The notes: generated by a model from the letters alone, not told the origin. Positions 44,672-57,156 are shown, numbered from the stretch's first letter. The stretch: DNA of 64,000 bases from Tachypleus tridentatus (GCF_004210375.1 NC_134827.1:106811285-106875284), one strand, 5' to 3'. Program-made: numbers and translations.

Positions 44672-45334
44672 CATCTAAAGAAACGGGCAACTTCTCAGTA
44701 ATAGGTAACGCCTTACTAGGTAGTTTAAACTAATTGTGCTCTCAGTTGAAAGTTAAACATCAAAGAGAACAATACGAGATAATTTAGAATAGGCACGCTA
44801 TTAAGTAACGTGCAGAGACTTATGGACAAAAAACTTTGGGGAGCGCAAAAACCGAAAGACGGGGCTCGAGCCCACCCAGTCACCCTCTCGTTTACGTCAC
44901 TGCTCTTCTATATTAATGCGATAAGTTACACAATAAATCATAAAGAACTCGTACTTCATATGAAAACTGCGAGAAGAACATTGATAGGGTCGGTCTCAGT
45001 ATACAGGGCTGCTGATGGGAAAAGTATAACATATCGCCGTACATTGAGCTGTGTGCGCGTTACAAAAGTAACAGTCAAAACGAAAGCCAAAGTTTCCGAA
45101 TTGCTCCAAATCTTTAACAAGAAAAAACGTTTCATTCTAAAACATCTTGTTACATGTACATCTATATAGACATCATGACGAAAGCACTGTTGGACGAAAA
45201 GGAGTCATTGTGGGACTCATGACGTAAGACAATATGTTGGACTTTTCACGATGTTAAAATATTTATATTTAAAGTTCTTTTACTTAAGCCTTCATCGAGA
45301 AACAAGGAAATTCTTGTTCCTTAGGTTTCTTTAG
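44672..45334. other. Intergenic, one unassigned open frame
   Basis: Plus-strand frame 44810-45169 (119 codons) has no recognisable domain, signal peptide or homologue I know; treated as chance. Confidence 0.4.
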
Positions 45335-45604
45335 GTTTTGTTTTTTCGCGCATAGCTACACGAGGGCTATTTGTGCCAGTCGTCCTTAATTTATCAGTGT
45401 AAGGTTAAACAGAAGGTAGGTAGTTATCACCATCCACCACCAGCTCTTGGCTTACTCTTCTCCCAACGAATAGTGGGATTGACCGTGACATTATATCGCT
45501 CCCATGGCTGAAAGAGCGAGCATGTTTGGTGCGACGGAGTTTCGAACCCGCGACAATCAGATTACGAGTCGAACGCCCTAAATCACCTGCCCATGCAGGG
45601 CCCG
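45335..45604 (-). mobile_element. tRNA-derived SINE, full length
   Basis: Tail ggttttgttttttcgcgcat; head complement cctgcccatgcagggcccg. Flanks share tccttagg (45318-45325 and 45606-45613). Confidence 0.92.
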
Positions 45605-45613
45605 CTCCTTAGG

Positions 45614-47477
45614 AAACAGTCACGTTTAAAATATCACACTATTTAACCACAACAGTAGATAACTCGTGAGAAATGATTCAAAGACGCCTTTTTTTCGGAG
45701 GTTTTATTTTGTATTCCGCATGCGTATTACAGCCTTTGGCTACAATTCGGAAAATGCACGTGCACACGAAGCAAGCGACTTACAATGTTTGCCTCTGCAA
45801 TATTGATTTGTCACGTTTAAAGAAAGTTCCTCGGAGGAGAGGTTCTTGGTTGGAGTGGTTCTTCGAGGGACGCCACTAGAGTTGGACAGAACGCAGAGAA
45901 ACTTCATTGGCTGTACCAAAAAATTTGATTAAAATTTTTATTACTTTACACGCGGAGTGTTCTGAGGAAATATGGGGTGAATTTACGGGTTTAATTTATA
46001 TGAAAAAAAAAAGTCACTTAATACAACAGACTTCCACACTAATTCAACTTTGATTATGAAAGCAACTTTCTATAATTTAAGATTAAAGAGAAAAACAGAA
46101 AATTTAGGGTTAAAGGTTCAATTCTCTCGTCCTGGTACAATGTGAGATTCCTCATTTTAAAGACTTTAGATAAAAACCTGGAGATAATTTTTCCAACAGA
46201 TCGATATCAGGTTGTCAGTAAGCTTAATTTACAGCCCAGTTTATTTATTGACAAAAGCAAAAACAACAGATAATTGCTTGAAACGTTTATTACAAACATT
46301 TTTAATCTTACAATGACACACACACTTGGCTCCACACTAAAAAAATCACGACAAGTTTCAGCCTACTTGTGATAGTATAGATCATAAAACAATGTTTGCA
46401 CAACTGGAAAAGTTTATGAGTTATTAATTATCCATTTTTTTTTCTTCTTGACGGCGTACAAGAAGGACGTTAACCCTTGTTTCATTTTACAAGTCGTTAC
46501 AGACGCGCACCATGAAAACTATTGAAAACTTTTGAAGGGTAAAAACAACTGTTGAGAGAGTTGGAGGCACACTTTATTAAAATACTGTGTTGTTATTTTA
46601 CTGAAAATAATAAATTTTGATGGTATTCAAGGTTGTTTTTTTCACACCCTCTTACGTAAATATACGCATAACGTTTGAAAGACATTACGCAAAAGACAGT
46701 GTGACAGTTAAAAACAACAAAATGTGCATATATTATTTAATATTTCGATTCTCTCTATAAATTAATTTATTTAGTTTTATTATGACTGGTATATTTACAC
46801 GTTGAATACGGTTAATTTGAAAGAGTAATGAACATAGCAGAACGGTTTCGTATTTGAGAAGACGGGTCTTTATGTGCTACTTGCTCTAAGAGATTATTAA
46901 AGATAAGTCAGTCAGTCTAATGGTAAAAGTTTTTAAACAAACTACATACTTAGCTTACCTAATTATTTTCCTTCATACTATAATGGCCATGTCCACTATT
47001 ATTTTATTTTTCATATCTTCATAAACGTTATCTGTGTCATTGGAAATTTTGTGATACAAATTTAACGCTAAAACAACCGTTATATTTTTGTAGTCTTTCT
47101 GTCTCTAAGTGTTTGGGTATATATATATTTGTATACCCAGGATGATCAGGTACACTAAACCTCTTCCCCCTTCCATTACTTAGTTGGAGTGGCCAGATTA
47201 ACATATTTCGATTAAATACTGAATGGCTGGAATGATATCATAAATTTAGTCTGGTCCTTTTCAGGACAATGTCCATTTATATTGTTCTTTGATTTTTTTT
47301 AAAAATAAGTCTAGAACGTAGGTGGCCTGTTTTATTTTATCTATATTTTATTATTACTACTATTATTATTATTTTAAATAATTTTATCTTAAAGATCTGA
47401 TGTACAAATTTAACGGGGAGAGGTGTTTAGGTCTCTCTTCATCATATGTACAATATCTGTCTAGTTCGCATAACAAC
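45614..47477. other. Intergenic plus 3' tail of a non-LTR fragment
   Basis: Open frame 45673-45879 has no family signature. 47320-47477 is the untranslated tail of the fragment upstream on the minus strand, ending in taa/tat repeats. Confidence 0.4.
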
Positions 47478-47806
47478 TCATTTTTTTCGCCAGTTTTTAT
47501 CAAAATATTTTATTGTACTATGTAGAAGTCTATCTGGTATTGTTTGTGTGTTTGAGTAATTGTGCATGAACTTTGATGAAGTGGTTTTAGGTACTCTGTA
47601 TGCTGATGTAATTAGTGTATTTTGTGACGTTTGGAGTTTGGTTTGTAATTGTTTTTCATTTACATTAATCCGTGCAGGAGCTGCATAGTCTATTACTGGT
47701 CTAATGTATGTCTTGTATATTTTAATGATGTTTTCTGGTGTTGTTCCGTAGTTTTTACCAGTTAGACTCCTAGGGTAGTTTATTCTTCGCCAAATTTTAG
47801 TTTTTA
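47478..47806 (-). pseudogene. C-terminal end of a different non-LTR reverse transcriptase
   Basis: Minus-strand frame, open for about 108 codons to TGA at 47480-47478. It reads KIWRRINYPRSLTGKNYGTT, IYKTYIRPVIDYAAPARINV, LQTSQNTLITSAYRVPKTT and IPDRLLHSTIKYFDKNW. The patterns K(T/N)(W/Y)G, YK(T)xIRPxxxYaxPa and xxQNxxLRxaxxxP are typical of the thumb of jockey/CR1-type RTs. The 3' tail carries att/aat repeats. No RNase H; unrelated to the 19442 and 30421 elements. 5' truncated. Confidence 0.75.
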
Positions 47807-48821
47807 TATATTTTTTGTAGTAATACTTTGTTTTCGTCTGTCTTAAAAATATGCGCCAAACTTACTCTTTAAATGCGCGTGTATATTAATAGTCGTTTTG
47901 TATAACATATTAAAAGCTTTCCAAAAAGTCTTAATGGTTAATGTTAGGTCGTAGAATAATATGTTTATTTACTGATAGCATGAAATGCGATAAAGGTTAA
48001 ATCTAACTAAATTAAAGGAAAAAACAAAACAAGTTAGTGTTAATATTTTCGTTTTGAGTTTATTTACTGATAAAATATATTTTAGAGTTTTCAGTGTTTA
48101 CAGTAGGATTAGCTTTAGAAAAGGTTTTAATACTTACAAAATAGAATTAAAAAATACTAAAACATTCTTTATTGTAAAAAGTTATGCATTGGTAATGACC
48201 GCACAGGTGGTCGAAATGTTGCACCTGCTCTGAAAGGTAATTATATCGTAAAAGCTGTAAATCTTAATAAAGTTGGAGTGTTAATTTACCTATTTATTGC
48301 TTGCTTACTTACGTATTATTTTAGAATTTAAACGGCTTCTGGAATTTGAAAAAAAAATATTTTTTTTAAACTATTTCGGTTTATTCAACGAATAACGGTT
48401 GATATTATATTCGTGGAAAAGGCGGTTGCCATTCGATCCACATGCGAATCTCCAATTAGCACGACTTACTTGATTAAAGTTTTATTACATACGTAACTTT
48501 GAAAAACTTAAAATAAAATATGAACCTGCCAGATCATTCATCAACATTTTAAGAGAGTTCGGTTAAATTCTTGTCGGTACGCTCTAACCCTAACTACAAA
48601 ACACTTCTTACACTGAATGCAGTGGACATGAAAATAAGAAACTCAGCTTCGGGTTATTAAGGACGGAAGTTTCCAGAAACTAAGGATGTCTCAGATTTTG
48701 TCAGAGCATTTCGTCTTTGCTTTTAGAGGAAAATTTGTTAGGTAAACGTTGTGTGATAGGTCGAATGGAAAGAATATGATGTGCAGGAAACATCTGTGAC
48801 GATTGTGAGACGTGGGTTTTC
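47807..48821. other. Intergenic, nothing recognised
   Basis: AT-rich; contains possible 3' UTR of the minus-strand gene that ends at 48822. Confidence 0.45.
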
Positions 48822-49499
48822 CTAGCTTCTTTTAGATCCACCGCTTATAGGAGGGTTTGCAACCTGTAATGTACTAGTAGAAGGTTGGGGTTCTGGGGTT
48901 GTCCACCCATTAGACTGGGCTAATTGGTGATCATTTATCTTGTCAACCTTTCTCAGATGTTCATCCGACGGCAAGAAATGGGACGGTGAGGTTCCTGAAA
49001 TGACCGTTAGAGGGATGTCTATCTGCTCTGAAGAGGGTAAAATCGGCGCCAAAGAGCACAATGGAATGCTCTCGCAAACGGAAACAGTGTCGCTTTTGTT
49101 CTCCCTGGTGGCGAGTTGACCTGGTAGTTCTTGTCGTTTCATCTCAGCACGGACTTCTGAATCAGACGATTCGTTTTTCACTTTCCCGTCTTGACCAGGC
49201 TTACACTTACTTTGACCTGGCTTACACTTACTTTGACCAGGCTTACACTAGAGCACGAATAAGACGAACAGCGCGATTAGAGCGCCTAGTGTTGCAGCGA
49301 TTTTGACCCCAACCATAACATCGTAGGTCTTATAAAATTCGTCTGCCTTTCGAGCCTTGTACTCTGGAGACAAATAGATAGATCTGGAAAGTCGTCCCCG
49401 CCAACCTGCCGGATACGTCCATGTCCACAACGACGATGTCGAGCGATTTTCTACTCTGTCCTGAGCAGAAGACAATACAACTGCTACGTGGTCAGCCAT
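48822..49499 (-). CDS. Single-pass membrane protein gene, one in-frame TAG
   Basis: From ATG at 49499 the frame gives 83 residues, then TAG at 49250-49248. The same frame stays open for 141 further codons to the TAG at 48824-48822. An in-frame TGA five codons before the ATG fixes the start. Part 1: a Trp-rich segment (LWTWTYPAGWRGR), a basic stretch to about 58, then a membrane helix (VMVGVKIAATLGALIALFVL and FVL) at 61-83. Directly after the TAG: three copies of CKPGQ(SK), then charged, Ser/Pro-rich text (KNESSDSEVRAEMKRQ; TTPEPQPSTSTLQVANPP) ending GGSKRS. This suits a short N-terminal domain, membrane anchor and disordered cytoplasmic tail. I do not recognise the family with certainty. The TAG may be read through, a point mutation, or a sequencing error. 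Confidence 0.6.
49190..49252. repeat. 21 bp tandem repeat inside the membrane protein gene
   Basis: Nearly three copies of tgtaagccaggtcaaagtaa plus g on the coding strand, encoding CKPGQSK. The array starts immediately after the in-frame TAG and keeps frame. It also creates gtaagt donor-like motifs. Confidence 0.9.
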
Positions 49500-49874
49500 A
49501 CTGTAACCATTGGCTCATCTAAGTTGCGTCTATGTCCTATTTACCATATTTTGTTATTCTGATATATGCACACATAAACACACCAGGTTAATTCACTTAC
49601 GTTCTTACTGCAGTATAAAGTCACTTTACGACTTTCCAGTTGAACTGTGTAGGGGCGATACAGGGGCGGAAGAGCTCTATAAGCCCCTTAGGGATAGGCC
49701 AGGTTGAAAAGGATACGATGTATTATAGGAGAAATGTGGAATTTTGACCACTGTTTATTAACATCGTAAAACGAAATTGTTTTAAGTTTCGACAAGTTTT
49801 GTGCTCAGACCTGGATCACAAACCGCAGCTGAAACAAAAAATAAGTTAATTATTGACAAAATCTAGACAACAGT
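49500..49874. other. 5' flank of the membrane protein gene
   Basis: No clear promoter motif. Open frame on the plus strand has no family signature. Confidence 0.4.
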
Positions 49875-49985
49875 TGTTGAATTAAGCACAAAGCTACACA
49901 AAGGGATATCTGCCCACCACGGGTATCGAAACCCGGTTTTTAGCGTTGTAAGTCAGCAGACATACCGCTGAGCCACTGGAGGGCA
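49875..49985 (-). mobile_element. Second SINE family, good copy
   Basis: aattaagcacaaagctacac, cccaccacgggtatcgaaac, agcagacataccgctgagcc, ending gagggc. Confidence 0.85.
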
Positions 49986-50194
49986 ACTAGACAAGACTCT
50001 AACATTTAAGTTTTCCTTGTTGTATCCATTAATCTATATTATTAACGTGAAGTAATACTTGTATTACTGATGTAATTTATGTATTTTATTTTATTAAAAA
50101 AAAAAGAACGTAGAAAGCCTGGTACCTTAAGTTTAGTTGCAAATAAACATATCGAATTCTAACAGTGTAATGTAAGTGACGTAACATAACACGT

Positions 50195-50305
50195 CCCCCC
50201 GCTGGTACAGTGGTAAGTCTACGGATTTACAACGTTAAAATCAGGGGTTCGATTCCCCTTGATGAACTCAGCAGGTAGTTCGATGTGGCTTTGCTATAAG
50301 AATAC
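50195..50305 (+). mobile_element. tRNA-like SINE related to the second family
   Basis: cccccgctggtacagtggta (A-box-like), acggatttacaacg, B-box-like ggggttcgattcccc, then gatgtggctttgctataaga. The body after the tRNA-like head argues against a free-standing tRNA gene. Confidence 0.75.
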
Positions 50306-51427
50306 ACATAATATAAACACTAATGAAGAAAAATTATCGTCCACGTCAGATGCAATTGGACTAAAATTACTGAAATACCTTTGTTTATTATATTTAACAA
50401 AACATTACGTGAATAAATAAAAGTTAAAAAAAAACTGATTTTATTTCGAAACATTTCATACGTAAGTATGAATAGTTCTGTTTTAATAAAAGTGTATTTT
50501 GAGAAACTGGAGTTTCTTATTAATATTTCAAAATATATCCAAGTTCGGAAATTGAAAAATGAACATTCGATGTTTCTATAGCGTGCGGTAGACACACATA
50601 CGATCATCTCCACCGTTTCAACGATTCGCTAAAACGTAATTTCTTGGTAAATAATTTATATCTATCCATGGTTCTGTTCAGCAAATAATAATAATTTAAT
50701 GAGGTGTGTGTTCCAAAAAAAGTGCCTTAAGTATGGGTTATAAAAGCGCCAGATTTGGTTGTCGGATCTATCTGATTTCGATTACATATGCCCCCAAAAA
50801 CGTTATGTAATGCTATCTTGTATCTCATTAGTTTAAAAAAGCATTATTTGTAATAACTGGCGCCAATTGTAAACAAACGTAAGTTAAAAAGGTGATTCAT
50901 GTTAAATACTTAGCACACAGGATCAGGTGTGGGTCTCGTTTTGAAAATATTAAAACTAATAATTACAGTGTTCTGGGTAGATCGTCTGCTACAGTATCAT
51001 CAAATATTTTCTGGTGAAATTTTGGGAATTAGTATTAAAAAATTAAACTTGAATTTCAACTCCTTCCATACCTCATGATGAAGGCCGAGTCTACTTACCA
51101 ACCAAAGTTGGTAGAATGTTTGCGAAATAAGGCGCGTATGGCACACATAAACTTTGGACGTTTTAAGTTTATATTTTATTTTAGTGGTAAGGCTACTATG
51201 ACTGTCTGACGTTGTCTACAATTTTGAAATATTGACCAAAAGAAAGACAGCCACTCAACATCACCCTTACTACATACGATAAAGAATTAAAACTCACTAT
51301 TAAAATACACAACTCTTAGACTGTAGCACCACACAGCTTCGAACCCAGATTGCCAGCTTTTATTCAGAAATGCATCTAATAAAATCAAGTCTTTATTTAA
51401 AAAGAGCATATAGAAATGTTCTCTTTA
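50306..51427. other. Intergenic, nothing recognised
   Basis: AT-rich. Minus-strand frame 50613-50320 is low-complexity and not convincing. Confidence 0.5.
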
Positions 51428-51525
51428 AGCACAGAGTTACACAACGGGTAATCTGCGCTGTGCTCACCACAGGAATCGAACCGCGATTTTAGCCTACAAG
51501 CCTTCAAGATTACCGTTGAGACAGA
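51428..51525 (-). mobile_element. Second SINE family, diverged copy
   Basis: aagcacagagttacacaacg, accacaggaatcgaaccgcg, attaccgttgagac. Confidence 0.6.
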
Positions 51526-52192
51526 ATGAATGTATGTGAAACCTAAATTATATTACACCACTACTGTAAGGCCAAATGGGGTAATCTCGATCCAGGGATT
51601 GTTGCCCATCGGGTATCTCTTAAAAGATTGTCAAAACTAAATTCATAATTAAAGTTACTTTAGATTAGTATTAATGTAATTAAATCCATTCTGTATATTG
51701 TTATTATTATGTATTACGTCACATTATCGTTCCATTTCCTTTTGCCTTTACTTTAGTTTTATCTTCATAATATTTTAAACATTTTTATATCTATTGTTTT
51801 GTACAAATCTCTAACATAAACTAAACCCGACACCAACAACAAGGTTATGTACGATTGGCTAATTCTTAAAGCTAACTCATAATGAGCATCCGGTGTACGT
51901 AACGTCGAAATTCATGCCTACATTATTCATTTCACTCATTAAACATAACCCTTTATACCTCTGAAGACGAATACTCAACCATTTGAAAGCGCTCGAGTTT
52001 TGGGTCTCATTTGAAATTCATTACACAACACCAGATAGCGACATCTTTGTTTTAAGAAAATAAAATACTCAAGAATATTACATTCTAAATTATTCATCAA
52101 CACATTTAAGGTTTTACCACGAACGCTCCAGTTAATTTGTTCATGTAATGGTGTATCGATAGTGGTACACGGATTTAACAGTAAACCTCTTT
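51526..52192. other. Intergenic, nothing recognised
   Basis: AT-rich. Confidence 0.55.
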
Positions 52193-52203
52193 TTAACTGT
52201 TTG

Positions 52204-52466
52204 GTTTTATTTTGTTTTGAATTCCCCATTAAACTACACGAGGGCTATCTGCGCTAACCGTCCCTAATTTAGTAGTGTAAGACTAGAGGGAAGGTAGTTA
52301 GTCATCACCGCCAACTCTTAGGCTACTTTTCAACCAACGAATAGTGGGCTGTAACATATAACGCCCCCAAGACTGAAAGGGCGAGCACGTTTGGTGTAAC
52401 GGGAATTCGAACCCGCGATCCTTGGATTATGAGTCGAGTGTCTTAACAACCCGGCTATGCCGGGCC
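52204..52466 (-). mobile_element. tRNA-derived SINE, full length
   Basis: Tail gttttgaattccccattaaa to head complement cggctatgccgggcc. Flanks ttaactgtttg (52193-52203) and ttagctgtctg (52467-52477) form a target duplication with two mismatches. Confidence 0.92.
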
Positions 52467-52493
52467 TTAGCTGTCTGAACAATGTGAAATTTG

Positions 52494-52687
52494 TTTGTTT
52501 GTTTGTTTGTTTGTTTTTGAATTCCGCACAAAGCAACTCGAGAGCTATCTGTGCTAGCCGTCCCTAATTTACCAGTGTAAGACTAGAGGGAAGACAGCTA
52601 GTCATCACCACCCACCGCCAACTCTTGGGCTACTCTTTTACCAACGAATAGTGGGATTGGCCGTAACATTATAACGCCCCCACGGAC
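52494..52687 (-). mobile_element. tRNA-derived SINE, 5'-truncated with perfect target duplication
   Basis: Tail of tttg repeats to ataacgcccccacgga; the tRNA-like head is absent. Flanked by gtgaaatttg at 52484-52493 and 52688-52697, so it was already truncated when inserted. Confidence 0.93.
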
Positions 52688-52928
52688 GTGAAATTTGTAT
52701 TACTGCCAAAAATAGATTGAAAGAAAAAGGAAATCCGTAATGTGACGACTCAATGCATTATTAAAGGTTTTTAATTTTCTGTTGTACTAATTTAGAATGT
52801 TTGTTCTTATACACGCATTTTTGTGTTTACAGCTGCTTTTGAAACTCATAATGTCCTGCTTTAAGTTCATGTAGTTTCGACCAAGAAGTAAAATAGATTG
52901 CTAACTATGTGCATAATTTGCGTGTTTG

Positions 52929-52972
52929 TTTATTTTTAATTTCGCGCAAAGCTACTCAAGGGCTATCTGCGT
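52929..52972 (-). mobile_element. SINE tail fragment
   Basis: aatttcgcgcaaagctactc to gggctatctgcg only. Confidence 0.8.
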
Positions 52973-53523
52973 TTTTTTGTGTGTGTATCCATCTCTTCAA
53001 GGCTCTTGTGTTTTTTTAACTTACATCCACTGTTTGATTATAAAAAGTGAACAATAAAATGGATGCCTTTATTGTATATTGTTTGATGAGGAAGGACAGG
53101 CAAATACTTTATAAAGTTAAATATTGGTGAATAATTCTGAAGTGTAATAATGAAAGATGGATACAACTGTTTTTAGGGGCGTGGATCACGAATAAACACT
53201 GATGTAACGAACACATGCTCTAATATGTTTTGTATTTAAATAACGTCTAGAGCTTCCCTATGAGGAACTCGCACCAGCTCATGCATTGCTAGTGATCACC
53301 CCTTGATTTGCAAAGTGAAGCTTTATTAAGATATAAAAAAATGAAACAACTAAAGGTTTATTTGTGTGTAAAAAACCTGCAACCATCGGACAAAAATCAT
53401 TACTTTTAATTAACGATATGTCACTAATGTCATCTCAAATGTCAGGGTCTATGACGAATTATACTGGATTGCTGCATTCACTAGCAAGCTTTGAAAATCT
53501 CGGCAACCGGTGGCTTTTATGTT
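52973..53523. other. Intergenic, nothing recognised
   Basis: AT-rich. Confidence 0.55.
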
Positions 53524-53801
53524 GGCCTGGCATGGCCAAGTGCGTAAGGCGTGCGACTCGTAATCCGAGGGTCGCGGGTTCGCGCCCGCGTCGCGCTAAA
53601 CATGCTCGCCCTTTCAGCCGTGGGGCGTTATAATGTGACGGTCAATCCCACTATTCGTTGGTAAAAGAGTAGCCCAAGAGTTGGCGGTGGGTGGTGATGA
53701 CTAGCTGCCTTCTCTCTAGTCTTACACTGCTAAATTAGGGACGGCTAGCGCAGATAGCCCTCGAGTAGCTTTGTGCGAAATTCAAAAAACAAACAAACAA
53801 A
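53524..53801 (+). mobile_element. tRNA-derived SINE, full length, little diverged
   Basis: Head ggcctggcatggccaagtgc, B-box-like gcgggttcgcgcccgcg, consensus-like centre, tail tagctttgtgcgaaattcaa plus aaac repeats. Confidence 0.94.
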
Positions 53802-56033
53802 GCTTTGTTTTCTTTAAAAAGCACATTTTACCACTTATTTGTATTTTATAAATTCTCTCCTAGAACATCACATTCAACAGAAAATACTAAAAACACAAAA
53901 TACTTGTTTTATCACCTGAACTTTCATGTTAGCAAGAACAAGTACAATTCAGTGTCGCCCTGGGGATTTTGCCGCCAAGGGGAAGTATGGATAGCTCCTC
54001 ATAATTTTGTCCACATGAATCTCGTCAGATTTGATCATGAAGCCAGAGCTTGTTGTTAAATCCATTGTTGGCAACGGACATGATGGACATAGTGTGGTTG
54101 AAATACTATTATACATTATTCGTTTCGGAAAAACTCCAAGGAACGGAATAAGGAACGCAGTGTTTAAAAATACAACACGCTTAACAATATTATAACAAAT
54201 TTAGTAAATTATAATCATGCTTCAAATATCCACACTATAACAATTGTTACAACAATAATTATTCGAATTATTTAGTAGCTGAAGGGTGAAGTGTACAATA
54301 AAAAAGTTATCTCCTTGTAGTTCAGAAATAAACAAGTGTTTAGAACTCCCCACCTGCGCGCTCCGAGAAAGGATCTTGAAACCAATCCAAACAATGATAA
54401 CGTTAAATATTAATTAACCAACTTAGCCGTAAAAGAAGTTACTCGGAACAATATCCTAACAAACCTAAATATTGTTAAGAAAATAAAACAATGTAGTTTT
54501 TGTTTTAGACGAGATGACAAACATTATCCATTCCCTTTGCTTCTTTCATCTTCAATTCGCGCTTATTTATTGCTAATCGCGTTTAATGGGATGAAGTCAT
54601 AAACCACGCTTTATCTTTTGATGGTCTTATTAGTAGCCTCACTTACCAGAAGTGAAAATAAAAGGTGAAACCTCCCCCCCTGTTCTTCAACAGGAAGGAC
54701 AGTGAGAAAAGTGTGTGCCTTAACAACTAAACAGTTTATAGACGACTGTAACCTAGTATACCCAGTGAGTGGAAAAGAACCACGGATGAAACCTCTCTGA
54801 GAAGAATAAGTTCATCAAGTAACAACATCTGGAGTGAAACACAAATCTGACAGGATTATTGATCATTTTGAATTCCAACTCCATAGCAGTTCCATCTGTC
54901 TGCCTGGATCGATATAATGTGCCTCAAAGTATTGCCCTTTAAGCCTACATCGTAGTTCGAACTCAACTTATTGAGCTGATGTAAAATCAGATGAAGGAAC
55001 CGAAGGAGTGGGGTCATGTTGGAAGTGACCGACGACGTGTTTCGAAAAGGTAAAAGGCTGTGAATGAAAAAGAGCTCGTAAGAGAACCAATGGTCACAAA
55101 CAGGACATCTCCACACGACGAGACTGTACTTCAAATATCCTAGCAAAGTAGTGTTATCCTCTTGTCTTGTCTGTCAACACGACTATCTTATATTAGATTC
55201 ATTCCTATTCACAGAAAAGAAGTCATTATGAGTAACTAACTTGTAGTAGTAACTTGTCTTGTGGATAACACAGAGTTGATATTGAAGTGTTACTGATTAT
55301 TTAAATATCAGAACAAAACACGTTATACTGAACAGAAAAAAGTCGTTTGAAAATTCATTCACCATGACGAACACGAAAGCGACTCAACAGGTGTACTTAC
55401 ACCTCAGAAAGAAGTTCCCTTGAGAGACTAATTTCTATCATCTCACACCAACTATTTATCATCATCAAAACAGGTACAAACAAATAAAAATACAAGAAGT
55501 TACCTAGAAATAAGACCGTCAAAAACAAGTACACTGATTCTCCATCATGGTATTTCACTTACGTTTTGATTGGTTCATTAAAGCTGTCACACCTTCTACC
55601 TTAATTCTCCAGTATTCACTCGTATATTTCATTCTATGATGACCAGTAAACTTATCGAAATGTTCTGTATATTTCATTTTTTCATACAACCGTTTTCAAT
55701 TAATCTGATATGCTGTGAAGATTGGAAAGTCACTTCGACAAACAGAACGTGGAAAATAAATATGACAAAAATGCTTAAACAGTAGAACTCGGATTTTATG
55801 AAGCTGAAAATGAGTTAAATGAGCACCATGACCACTACGTCTGACTTAATGTCAACTTGAAGTAACTTATCTAGTCGCGCAGAAATACATCGCCACTTGA
55901 TGATCAGTTTCGCAACCGTCGACGAAACGTCGTCCTTCGATAAACCGAGGTTGAGGTTGTCAACAGTTGACCGGAGACATGCCACTTAAAGAAAAGAAAA
56001 GAAAAAAAAGAGCTAAGTATACGTTCAGAAAGA
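53802..56033. other. Intergenic, no confident gene
   Basis: Minus-strand frame 55146-54856 (96 codons) and plus-strand frame 53805-54059 have no recognisable domain. The first has several hydrophobic stretches, but an alternative frame over its 3' half is equally open. Otherwise AT-rich. Confidence 0.35.
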
Positions 56034-56226
56034 CCACTCCAAAAGACTTTTCACAAGATGCAAGCCAACTTGTTTACCAAACTGAAACCTCTTGAGCACG
56101 TGAGGAACAGGATGAGGGACTAGCAGAAGGGCCCACAGGGAAGTCTGCCTTTTGTAAAGATCTTTTGACTTCCAGTTTGTGGCTATAAACACGTTCAACA
56201 GCATTGTTGTTATAATGAATACCATT
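56034..56226 (-). CDS. Possible membrane-protein exon, unassigned
   Basis: After acceptor-like tgcctgtag the minus strand encodes VMVFIITTMLLNVFIATNWK, a likely membrane helix, then LYKRQTSLWALLLVPHPVPH and VLKRFQFG before a possible donor gtaaac; without splicing it ends at a TGA at 56027-56025. Codon use looks more regular than in the neighbourhood. I could not place it in a family or find its partner exons. Confidence 0.2.
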
Positions 56227-56260
56227 ACAGCTACAGGCATAAAACAATTACTAGATACCA

Positions 56261-56538
56261 GTTTGTTTGTTTTTTTGAATTTCCCACAAAGCTACTCGAG
56301 GGCTATCTCTGCTAGTCGTCCCTAATTTAGCAGTGTAAGACTAGAAGAAAGGCAGCTAGTCATCACCACCCACCGCCAACTATTGGGCTACTCTTTTACC
56401 AACGAATAGTGGGATTGACCGTCACATTATAACGCCCCCACGGCTGAAAGGGCGAGCATGTTTGGCGCGACGAGAATGCGAACCCGCGACCCTCAGATTA
56501 CGAGTCGCACGCCTTAACACGTTTGGCCATGCCGGGCC
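56261..56538 (-). mobile_element. tRNA-derived SINE, full length
   Basis: Tail gtttgtttgtttttttgaat to head complement tttggccatgccgggcc. Target duplication tactagatacca (56249-56260) and tactggatacca (56539-56550), one mismatch. Confidence 0.95.
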
Positions 56539-56550
56539 TACTGGATACCA

Positions 56551-57156
56551 AAACATATCAATAACAAAACAAAAAAACACACTAGATATACACATTTCGA
56601 TAATCGTGACAGTACCTCACTACAGGTGTAGCCTCTGGTTCATCACGAACTTTGGAAAATAACAAAAAAGAACCAGTTTGATATTAATTCCTGCAGGGTA
56701 AAAACAACAGTAGAATATTGGTTTGGTTAAAATGTCCCAAACATCGATCTCTTATTGAAAACAGATCTTCATTGCTGGAGAAATACCTCCTAGACCATAA
56801 ACCTCCTTTCCTCATGAATTTCAAATAAGGACGTGATACAGGTAGTGCGCAGTGTAGCTCAATACGAGAGATATCTTCATGAGAATAACCTAACCATTGG
56901 TATAGTGATATGCAACAGACATTATTTTAATTATTTACTATCTGAAGTCCTATTGAAAGATATCTGCTCCTTGGACATAATCTGACATACGAGTTAGATA
57001 TTAGTATAGAAATATGCAAGTGATGCGAGAAACACTCCCAGCTGAAGATACGTTCAATTCACTGAAAGGGTATCTCATTGGTTAAAGAGTTTCTGTTTCA
57101 CTTTTTCATGGTATTTGTATTTCTATTTAAAACGAAGACACTCTGGCTGTATATCA
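56551..57156. other. Intergenic, nothing recognised
   Basis: AT-rich. Confidence 0.55.

Noticed and set aside
44810..45169. 119-codon plus-strand frame as a gene
   Set aside because: No domain, homologue, signal peptide or splice context; a frame of this length occurs by chance in 64 kb.
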